DNA of 64,000 nt from Mesorhabditis belari (lineage: Eukaryota; Nematoda; Chromadorea; Rhabditida; Rhabditidae), in contig CAUEEP010000724.1 of the NCBI GenBank assembly GCA_958450365.1, positions 2,203,501-2,267,500 of the forward strand. Reading direction: 5' to 3'. A model generated the notes under the pieces. It was not told the origin of the DNA, did not search any database, and worked only from the letters and a program-made list of their open reading frames with translations. This document shows positions 57,201 through 64,000 of the stretch, piece by piece. A program made the position numbers and the translations under genes. How positions within the stretch are numbered: position 1 is the first letter of the stretch; each line of letters starts with the position of its first letter.

Positions 57201-60200
57201 TTCAAATTAATAGTAAACTTTTATGTTGCTTAAATCAGCAGCTAAAGTGAGAGAATAACGCAATGCGATTACTTGATCAGATCAGTTCAGTTTTGGTTCA
57301 GATTTGGTTCAGATTTGGTTCAGATTTGGTTCATATATTGTTAAGATTTGGTTCAGATCGTCTCTTGATTCTCATAGGATTCTCTTTTACTCCAAAATTT
57401 CTCTTTTACATTGTACATTGTACATGTACATTAAAACTATGTATTGAAATCCTCAAAAACTCACTCTAACCCATCCCAAATACTTAAAGGAATTGAAAAA
57501 AAAAAGGAGATTTCTCACCTTTCTAAGGAGCTTAGCACACAAAAACTCGCATTTATTGAGTGGTGGACAGGGAATAGACCGTGAAAACACGTGTGGACGG
57601 AGTAAATACGGCTTTACGTCTATTCAACTCTCGACCTCGACCAATCTCATCGTTTCTTTTCAAAAGAAATCGGTCTTTTTTGATACTTGAAAGGCCAAGT
57701 TGGCCAAGAGTTTTCTCTCTAAAACTAGCAAACACATAGTAAAGTAAAAACTAGAAAAAGAAAGCTTCAAGGGTGAATGAATTTTGAGGTTTTGAAATTC
57801 GAAAACGATAGATTGGAGTGAAGGAGATAGGCTAGAGTTTAGCTAGAGTTTAGCTAGAGTTTAGACAAGTGTGAGACTCAAAAATCGAAGACTGGAGGAC
57901 TGGAGATTGAGATCTGGAGTCCCAGTTTGAGCACTTTCTTCAAAAGAAACCCATTTTGGTGTTAATGGAAAAGTTGTAGAGAATCAAAAATAAAGCTTAT
58001 ATCCAAATTTTCAGAACGATTCAAAAACTGTTTTTTAAGAAATGCCAAATTTACGAATTTTCACAAAACTTGCATTTCACAAAACATTTTAAGCGAAACT
58101 ACTGAGTGTATCTTTTTGGAAATTTGGCTATAAGCCTAACTTTTGATTCTCTACAACTTTTCCATTGACACCAAAATGGGTTTCTTTTGAAGAAAGTGCT
58201 CAAACTGGGACTCCAGATCTCAATCTCCAGTCCTCCAGTCCTCCATTTTTGAGTCTCACACTTGTCTCACACACAAACCAAAACCCTACTACGAAAGAGA
58301 AATCCGCAAATTGCCTGTAAAATGGGCAGAAGTCGAGGAAGAAGAAGAGGAAGCGGCAATGGGTGGGGCCAGGCGAGAAACCCGAAAGTGACCCTAAGCC
58401 CCATTTGCACCAGAAGAAGTTTATGCTCTGCGTTTTTTGGGATATGGAGGGAGTGGTGGACTGGGAGTTGCTGAATAGCAAGGAGACCGTTAATGCAATC
58501 AAATACAGTGAACAGTTGGGAAAGGTGAATGAATCCCTGGAGAAGAATAGGCCCTTCAAGTCAAAGATCGTTCTCCTCCACGACACCGCGCGCCCTCATG
58601 TTGCAAGACTGACTCGCTCTAAAATAGATAGCCTTGCTTGGGAACTTTTGGCGCATTCCTCATACAGTCCAGCTTCTTTTGATTACTATTTATTCCGGAC
58701 CATGAGTAATTAGCTTGCGGGAGAACACTTCGATTCGGAAGAAGCAGTCAAAAATTGGCTTTGAAAGTTTCTCGATTCAAAACCAAAATCCTAGTACGAA
58801 AGAGGATGACTGTAACCCCGGAAATTGCCTTTAAAATGTGCAGAAGTCGTCAATAATAATGGAAATTATTTGGAATGAATTGATGGTTTTATGTTGAATA
58901 AATTTTAGTTCAAAGTCCCGCAGTTTTCAATTGACCAACCCAATACTTCGACTCATAAGTTGAGATTTAAGCGCTCTTACTATTCAGCTTTCAAAAACCG
59001 TTTGATTTGCTCAGTCATACAAAACTCGATTCAATTTAGACCTGCAAGATCAATTTTAGGTGCTAAATATAGTTTCAAACATTTTACTCTTCCCAAATTT
59101 TCTTTTCTCTATATCGAAAAACCCTAGTCCCCAAATTTTTGACAAGTTTGCTTCCATTTTGACGAGTCTAGAAGCTTTTTCCCGTTTCTTTGATAACTTA
59201 ACCGTGCGTGAATCACTTTTTGGACTTTCTAGCTTCAAACATTTTACTTGACAGCTTTACAAGAGCTTTTCTCCTGTGAATTCGCATTAACAGCCACATC
59301 CGATGTCATCAAACAATTCCCAGCATTGGGGAATTGTTGTTTGAAGGGAATTTCGCGGACAATCGCTTTTCACAGTAATAAATAAATAAAACAAAAGAAT
59401 TTTCGAATTCAGCGATTTTTTTGCCATTTCCATGAAAGACCCTTAGCAGTTTTCAATTCACCAACCCAATATATTCTATTTTTTCTATTCTATTCTATTT
59501 TTTTCTATAAGCTCTCCTCGCTTGTGTTCATAAAATTGGCGTTCAAAATCGGGGATGTTCTAAGGATGATTTCAGCCAATCATCTCAAAGAGAAATAGAA
59601 ATAGAAATAGAAATAAAATAGAAAGAAAAGAAATCTCTTTTCCACTAAAAATGATCTCTATTTTAAAGAAAAAGACAATAAACTCAAACATTTTAATGCC
59701 CAACAAAAAAATCGGCATTAAATTCAAGTTAGATGCGCTAAATTGATGAGCTGACAAAAAGTTCAAGAGGATTTTAATCGTCAAATGAAAAGGAAGGGAA
59801 AATGTCGTAAATGACATCTGGAGAAAAGTCTAAAAACTAAAAGCTAAAAGCTAAGCTAAAAAAACAGGTTTACTGAGCAAGCAAGCAACAAGTTTTTTCT
59901 CGACACTAAACTCTGTTTTAAGTGATCTTAAAGTATGCAAAATGTAGGTAACTCTATTCTGTATTCAATAAGAATAAGAAACACTTGGAAACTTCACCGC
60001 GGAGGGGCTATTTTTGAGGTGGCGCCGTCTGTACACGGCGCTGTCTGTACACGGCGCTGTCTGTACACGGCGCTGTCTGTACACGGCGCTGTCTGTACAC
60101 GGCGCTGTCTGTACACGGCGCTGTCTGTACACGGCGCTGTCTGTACACGGCGCTGTCTGTACACGGCGCTGTCTGTACACGGCGCTGTCTGTACACGGCG

Positions 60201-62536
60201 CTGTCTGTACACGGCGCTGTCTGTACACGGCGCTGTCTGTACACGGCGCTGTCTGTACACGGCGCTGTCTGTACACGGCGCTGTCTGTACACGGCGCTGT
60301 CTGTACACGGCGCTGTCTGTACACGGCGCTGTCTGTACACGGCGCTGTCTGTACACGGCGCTGTCTGTACACGGCGCTGTCTGTACACGGCGCTGTCTGT
60401 ACACGGCGCTGTCTGTACACGGCGCTGTCTGTACACGGCGCTGTCTGTACACGGCGCTGTCTGTACACGGCGCTGTCTGTACACGGCGCTGTCTGTACAC
60501 GGCGCTGTTTTGATCACCTCCCGCTCACCTTTAGTTCATGCGATAGTTAGGTGAATTTACAGGCTCAGGCTTACTTGGAGTAAGCTCAGGCTTACTTCGA
60601 TCAACATTCTTTACTTGGATCAACTCACGCTGCAGGGATGAAGAAGAAGATATAGGTGAGCATGTAAACCATCGATGTCCAATTGATGGCTGCATAGGAA
60701 ACACCGTAGAAATCGGAAATGATCGGCGAGATGATCGAGTAGATGATCCATTGAGCACCGTTTGAGGCTGACTGAAAAAAAAAGAAAACAAGTTTATCAT
60801 TTGAACTTTATAGTTAGATTCAAGCTCTATATTTTTATGCTCTTTGATAAAAATATAGTCAAAATGGCAATTTAGCGAACTTTTCTATTTTACTCTATAT
60901 CTTGACTTCCAGTAATCAGATCGACCTAAGGTTGGTTTTAAAAGAATCCTCATCAAATTTGACTAGAGAAAAGTTAAATTTGTTTTGTATATTCATGTAT
61001 AAGAACATAGAGAAAATCTGTGTCAAAGTTGACCTTCCAAATGGGAGTCTCGAAGTTTGGAAACTCTTCGATTTTACTCTATATCTCGACTCTCAGTGGT
61101 CAGAACGACTTGAGGTTGGTTTTAAAATGGTCCTTATTAAATTTGGTTATAGAAAAGTGCAATTTATTTTGTATACTCATGTGTAAGAATATATAGAAAA
61201 ATTGCATCAAAGTTGACCTACACACCTGCAGAAGTCAATCAACTTTGACGATCTATAACTCGAGGTATAGAAATTCAATCGACTTGTGATTGCTTTTAAA
61301 AGAATCCTCATTAAATTTGGTTATAGAAAAGTGCAATTTATTTGTACATTCATTTGTAAGAACGTAGAGAAAAACGGCTTTGAAAAGTATTGCGCAAAAG
61401 TGCCGTTTCTAGATAGTCAAAATGGCACTTTCGCGATTTTCAGCTCGACTTCCAGCAAACGGATCGACTCAAGAATGGTTTTAAAAGATTCCTCATCAAA
61501 TTTGGCTTAAGAAAAGTTGAATTTATGAAACTCACGAGTAAACAGAACATGACGAGAATTGCCCATCTCTTTTTGTAGAGTCGAGTCTCGGGCACTTTCG
61601 GATTCCCTTCGATCATCACTTGTGGAGCGACTGTCGAGAAACCGTTTTGTTTCCCATTTTGAATCTAAAATTTATTCATTCTTGCAAATTTTATTTGATT
61701 GTTTCATTTGATTGTTTGATTTGTTTGGTTATTTGATTGATTTGATTTGAATCTCGTCTGAAGAAACTCGTTAGAAAAGTGATTTGATGGCTGTGTTTTC
61801 AGTTTTTTTGTGTACTTTGAGCTCAACTCTGCAAACTTATCCCCTTTCTAGCCCAAGAAGGAAAATGGGGGTTCTAGCAATTGAGAATTCTTGGATTTGG
61901 CTACTCTAGCATTTGGCTATTCTAGCTATTGGATATTCTAGCTTTTGGATATTCTAGCATTTGCCTACTCTAGCTATTGGCTACTCTAGCTTTGGCTACT
62001 CTAGCATTTGGATATTCTAGCTTTGCCTATTCTAGCTTTTGGCTACTCTAGCTATTGGCTACTCTAGCTTTTGGCTACTCTAGCTTTGCCTACTCTAGCT
62101 TTGCCTATTCTAGCTTTGGCTACTCTAGCTATTGGCTACTCTAGCTTTTGGCTACTCTAGCTTTGCCTATTCTAGCTTTGGCTACTCTAGCTATTGGCTA
62201 CTCTAGCATTTGGCTATTCTAGCTTTGCCTATTCTAGCTTTGGCTACTCTAGCTTTTGGCTACTCTAGCTTTTGGCTACTCTAGCTTTGCCTATTCTAGC
62301 TTTTGGCTATTCTAGCTTTTGTCTATTCTAGCTTTTGGCTACTCTAGCTTTGCCTACTCTAGCTTTGCCTATTCTACCTTTGCCTATTCTACCTTTGCCT
62401 ATTCTTACATTTTAAAAGAATGCGCCAGAAAGAGCACGTTTCTTTTGAGCTCAAAGTATTCTCGAATATTTCTCAAAAATACCCGAGCACTCACCTGTAA
62501 ATCGGGCGCGTTTCTCGCCGATCCAGCGCCGGGCAT
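47057..62536 (-). CDS. SLC49/FLVCR-like major facilitator transporter
   Basis: A twelve-helix MFS membrane protein of the FLVCR family, whose members are reported to move haem or choline/ethanolamine; the substrate here is unknown. Exons (minus): 62536-62495, 61664-61536, 60771-60629, 53275-53178, 53099-53050, 53008-52913, 52404-52266, 51896-51856, 51747-51651, 51569-51469, 50765-50695, 50651-50544, 48703-48598, 47398-47287, 47208-47057. All phases agree; about 494 aa. Markers: RW before TM1 (47-48), [34 protein letters not shown] (106-114), [17 protein letters not shown] and SGLLNASAQ. An in-frame TGA precedes the start. The last 30 codons are uncertain: a GTGAGT donor at 47149 could join a 40-codon exon (46973-46851). 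Intron 3 is 7353 nt. Confidence 0.9.
47399..48597. other. SLC49-like gene intron 13
   Basis: It contains GGATCGGATAAAATCGGAT words at 47435-47456, the CCAAACATCCAAATACAAA repeats at 47905-47975, and the MITE at 48076-48306. No additional exon was recognised. Confidence 0.45.
48076..48306. mobile_element. 231-bp TA-flanked MITE in intron 13
   Basis: Inverted ends of ~65 bp (CACTACTGGACAATGAA ... ACTTTCGCGCGTCTGTAACT) lie between TA at 48074-48075 and 48307-48308. CACTNNTGGACAA termini resemble Tc1/mariner ends. Confidence 0.85.
48779..49562. repeat. 30-bp minisatellite, 26 copies, intron 12
   Basis: The unit contains AATGAAGCCAAATGAGAAA and GACAACAGTAG. Since the unit is 30 bp, three frames remain open for over 200 codons on both strands (for example [10 protein letters not shown] decapeptides). 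This is an array property, not evidence of a gene. Confidence 0.95.
49571..49946. mobile_element. foldback family C, full two-arm copy in intron 12
   Basis: Ends CTTGTAACGAAAACATCT and inverse. Arms of ~175 bp carry TCAGCACC(G/A)ACCCTTCG, GAAAATTACGCGTC and CAAAATCAACTCAAAATATA, centred near 49755. A single-arm relative lies at 34840-35030. Confidence 0.85.
50062..50366. repeat. 12-bp array (GAAGTTACACTA), about 25 copies, intron 12
   Basis: GAAGTTACACTA, GGAGATACACTA and GGAGTTACATTA variants are arranged in a higher-order pattern. Open frames (SYTR, SVTP repeats) are by-products. Confidence 0.92.
51041..51455. repeat. CAGA/CAAA tetranucleotide-derived array in intron 10
   Basis: Over 400 bp of CAGACAGACAAACAGA and AAAGGCAGACAG words. 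It ends within about 15 nt of the exon 10 donor at 51468. Confidence 0.9.
51907..52170. repeat. 11-bp array (GGAAGCTTTAG) in intron 7
   Basis: About 24 units with GGAAGCTTTGG and AAAGCTTTAG variants. Confidence 0.9.
52405..52912. other. intron 6 of the SLC49-like gene
   Basis: It contains a fragment GATTCGACGCAGAATTTCAC plus GCTGATTCCGAAT (52598-52632), matching the outer arm of the 45579-46502 palindrome. GTCGTAACTGTAGTC and ATGCT(T/G)TCTATCAA short repeats are also present. Confidence 0.5.
53276..54000. other. start of the giant intron 3; unexplained relatively GC-rich segment
   Basis: TTTTATTTG repeats lie at 53295-53345. From 53455 to 53700 the sequence is unusually CG/TTT-rich without repeats. 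53816-53872 forms a hairpin (GTAGTATC ... GGATACTAC), and GTTA(C/A)CGTTATAA-like words occur near 53684 and 53888. It may be a relic transposable element. Confidence 0.35.
54001..54085. repeat. 20-bp array (CTAGTTCTAGTTCTAGTAAA)
   Basis: About four copies. Confidence 0.8.
54240..54372. repeat. dispersed repeat fragment shared with 25455-25545 (inverse)
   Basis: GGAGCCGAGTCCGGAACGG, AATCCGGAACTTTTCGTAGC, CGGACCACAA, followed by AAAAAGCCCCAGCACAGAAA. It is non-coding. Confidence 0.65.
54430..55135. repeat. 14-bp array (TCTATTCTATTATA / TCTATTCCATTATA)
   Basis: A short block lies at 54430-54535 and a long one at 54683-55135, with more than 30 copies in total. A 100-bp unrelated segment interrupts them. 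Confidence 0.9.
55136..56179. other. intron 3 interior, no feature beyond a dispersed-family copy
   Basis: A near-duplicate pair (GATCGGTTT(T/C)A(T/C)TTTGGT) lies at 55218 and 55317, an ACACACACAC run at 55285, and the dispersed repeat at 55875-55950. Confidence 0.45.
56180..56985. repeat. 20-bp minisatellite (GATCTAGAGAGAGTCTAATC), about 41 copies
   Basis: Long array in intron 3, mostly identical, with GATCTGGGAGAGTC and GATCTGAGAGAGTC deletion variants interspersed. Confidence 0.95.
56986..57863. other. intron 3 interior
   Basis: GGTTCAGATTT repeats lie at 57295-57345 and GAGTTTAGCTA repeats at 57834-57862. Otherwise unique. Confidence 0.4.
57864..58266. mobile_element. 403-bp foldback element
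   Basis: GACAAGTGTGAGACTCAAAA and inverse at the ends. Arms of about 170 bp include GGAGATTGAGATCTGGAGTC and AAAGAAACCCATTTTGG, around a loop centred near 58060. It abuts the mariner remnant. Confidence 0.85.
58267..58947 (+). pseudogene. mariner transposase remnant
   Basis: 58280-58345 encodes [15 protein letters not shown], a mariner C-terminal end. 58354-58713 then reads [36 protein letters not shown] and TARPHVA, ending [16 protein letters not shown] then TAG. This is the second and third catalytic-D region of a DD34D mariner transposase with a small deletion at the normal SPDLAPxD block. A second C-terminal copy (CTAGTACGAAAGAGG) follows at 58785. The right terminal repeat CGCAGTTTTCAATTGACCAA then CCCAA ends at 58946. 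Two fragments are joined, and stops make it non-functional. Confidence 0.8.
58948..60020. other. intron 3 interior with a second mariner end
   Basis: GCAGTTTTCAATTCACCAAC at 59449-59468 resembles the right end of the preceding mariner. TCTATTCTATTTTT repeats lie at 59473-59510. No transposase was recognised between. Confidence 0.45.
60021..60508. repeat. 16-bp GC-rich minisatellite, about 30 near-identical copies
   Basis: GGCGCTGTCTGTACAC repeated for 488 bp. Only the first unit differs (GGCGCCGTCTGTACAC). It lies in intron 3, about 120 bp from the exon 3 donor. The 16-bp period cycles all frames, so each strand has very long open frames that are not coding. Confidence 0.97.
60890..61525. 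repeat. ~180-bp tandem units in intron 2, four diverged copies
   Basis: Shared blocks are GGTTTTAAAAGAATCCTCAT, AAATTTGG(T/C)TATAGAAAAGT, TTTGTATA(T/C)TCATGT and AACATAGAGAAAA. Copies lie at about 60890, 61075, 61250 and 61430. Confidence 0.8.
61885..62410. repeat. 14/15-bp array (TTGGCTACTCTAGCT) in intron 1
   Basis: About 35 units mixing TTTGGCTACTCTAGC, TTTGCCTATTCTAGC and TATTGGCTACTCTAGC. It fills most of the 830-nt intron. Confidence 0.9.
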
Positions 62537-62859
62537 TGTCTCGATTTCAACTCTCAATCAAAGCACACAGCAGAAAATGAATGAGCGAAATGGTTTGAGG
62601 TCACTTTGAGACTTGTTGAGCACTCCAAGAGGCACAAATCTTTTCCCCTTTTTTCTCTTCTCCAATTCTCAATTTCTCCTTCAGCCCCGCCCCTCGCCAA
62701 CTACCGATGACGGGCCAACACAATCCTCTTTCTCTAAACGTTTTTGTTGAAAAGGGTTGTACTTGGTGTTTTAATAAAGTACTAAAGTACTTAATAAAGT
62801 ACTTAAAGTTAGATACAGTTAAATCATTGATACTTTTACAATCGTTAATCATAGCGTCA
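62537..62859. other. 5' flank of the SLC49-like gene
   Basis: A pyrimidine-rich segment (62640-62700) and an AAAGTACTTAATAAAGTACT duplication at 62778-62808. No promoter motif or clear trans-splice acceptor was identified. Confidence 0.4.
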
Positions 62860-62990
62860 GAGCTTCAGAGCTTTATAGCTTCATAGCTTCAGAGCTTCAT
62901 AGCTTAAGATCTTCATAGCTTCAGAGCTACAGAGCTTTATAGCTTCATAGCTTCAGAGCTTCAGAGCTTCAGAGCTTCATAGTTTCTACA
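62860..62990. repeat. 8-bp array (CAGAGCTT/CATAGCTT)
   Basis: About sixteen octamers. Confidence 0.85.
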
Positions 62991-63900
62991 AAAAATCCTG
63001 CTTAACAGGTTTCAATCTTAGTTCAAATCTTATTTGATGATCTAGAATTAGAACGAGTTTTCGAACGAATTAGAACTAGAATTAGAACGAGTTTCGCGTT
63101 TTCTAAAAGGTGAACAATTTGGGAAAAGGTACCGTAATCTTTCTGCAGACTTTGTTCACTTAATTGTGATCTCATTTGATGTGGAATCAAACTCTGAATC
63201 GAATAGAATCGAATCTGAATTTCTAGAATCAAAATCAAATACAACAGGGAAAATCTGGAAGAATTAGATTACGGTAGCTTTTCCAATAGCTTACAAATCC
63301 AATAGTTTTTCCAAATTAGCCAGTTTTTGAGAAAAAGCAGTGTCTGTAAGGAATGAAATGAACGCATTTATACGCATTTATACGCATTTATACGAACGCA
63401 ATGAACGCAGGCAATCATAACCAACCGTGTAACTCACTTGTTGTGTAAATTGCAGCTTTTGAGTAATCGCTTATCTTGGAATCACGTGAATTCAGTGAAA
63501 TATTTGAAGCAACTCCTCCACATTTGTTGTCGACAAAGTGAAATACGGTGAAAGAGAATTTTCAACTGAAATTTGACTGTAACAGCTTGCACTCGATGCT
63601 CAAAAAGTACTTTGTGCAAAAAGTACCATGTACTTTGTGCTCCAAAAAGTCTAAATGCACCCCTGGTGCACTAGCTGCTGCATTTTTCTCGATAATTTCA
63701 AGAAAAACGAAGAACTGAGTGCACTAGAAAGGGTGTATTTGCAAAATTCAAGCACAAAGTATATAGTTTGTGGCCGATTTTGATTTTCAGTCGATTTTAA
63801 CTGACAAGGGAAGGATGATTGGGTTTCGTCGGCTTTTCCGATCAGATATATGTTGTAGGCGAAAAGGTTTCAAACCATATCGGCTAGCGGAAGAGGCTTG
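62991..63900. other. non-coding
   Basis: GAATTAGAACTAGAATTAGA duplications at 63046-63085, CGCATTTATA triplication at 63364-63396, and an inverted dispersed-family copy at 63590-63765 (TACTTTGTGC ... CACAAAGTA). No gene. Confidence 0.45.
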
Positions 63901-63904
63901 AAAC

Positions 63905-64000
63905 CTTTTCAGCAATGAAAGGTGCAGCAATGAAAGGTGCAGCAATGAAAGGTGCAGCAATGAAAGGTGCAGCAATGGAAGGTGCAGCAATGGAAAGGGC
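63905..64000. repeat. 15-bp array (GCAGCAATGAAAGGT) running off the right edge
   Basis: At least six copies, the last with GGAAGG. It continues beyond the window. Confidence 0.9.

Noticed and set aside
59935..60550. 170-190-codon frames ([20 protein letters not shown]) on both strands
   Set aside because: A 16-bp repeat without stops keeps all frames open. It lies in an intron and composition is purely that of the array.
47057..62536. Viral origin suggested by the family name FLVCR
   Set aside because: FLVCR proteins are host MFS transporters named after a virus receptor role in mammals. This is an ordinary cellular transporter gene.

Overview
This window is nuclear DNA of a nematode, probably a free-living or rhabditid-type species; the sequence alone does not settle which one. 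The evidence is very short introns (38-44 nt) with TTTTCAG/TTTTTAG acceptors, candidate trans-splice acceptors 6-8 nt upstream of two start codons, a 16-unit block of the nematode telomere hexamer TTAGGC, and closest recalled similarity of two genes to Caenorhabditis elegans PDI-3 and ubiquilin UBQL-1.

Three complete multi-exon genes were assembled by hand with consistent reading phase across every intron. (1) A pdi-3/ERp57-type protein disulfide isomerase lies on the minus strand at 32862-37324 (11 coding exons, 488 aa). (2) Ubiquilin lies on the plus strand at 40210-44338 (14 coding exons, 497 aa, including one apparent 42-nt GC-AG intron). (3) An SLC49/FLVCR-like major facilitator transporter lies on the minus strand at 47057-62536 (15 coding exons, about 494 aa). 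The disulfide isomerase and ubiquilin genes are divergent, about 2.9 kb apart; ubiquilin and the transporter converge. The first two are proteostasis genes (ER folding; proteasome shuttling) and the third is a membrane transporter, but nothing in the sequence indicates co-regulation beyond proximity. One isolated, well-formed 48-codon exon on the minus strand at 401-544 may belong to a gene running off the left edge.

Coding sequence is only about 7% of the window. Positions 1-32.8 kb have no convincing gene apart from that exon. They hold dozens of unrelated tandem arrays (6-31 bp units), long palindromic foldback or MITE-like elements, tRNA-like fragments, and a decayed Tc1-type transposase near 25 kb. 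The same material fills the introns of all three genes. Examples are a Merlin-like element with an 8-bp target duplication in ubiquilin intron 1, a 24-bp-TIR MITE in ubiquilin intron 10, a 20-bp array in an isomerase intron, and a 7.35-kb transporter intron holding about 40 copies of a 20-bp unit, a mariner remnant and about 30 nearly identical copies of a GC-rich 16-bp unit.

The observations most worth following are: the Merlin-like element carrying a transposase N-terminal remnant; a SINE-like insertion delimited by comparing the two arms of a palindrome (46142-46485); a class II tRNA-like locus with an apparent GTA anticodon (5518-5597); the interstitial telomeric block; the GC-AG intron; an isomerase 3' splice site copied within a tandem repeat; and the unusual density and diversity of homogeneous minisatellites.
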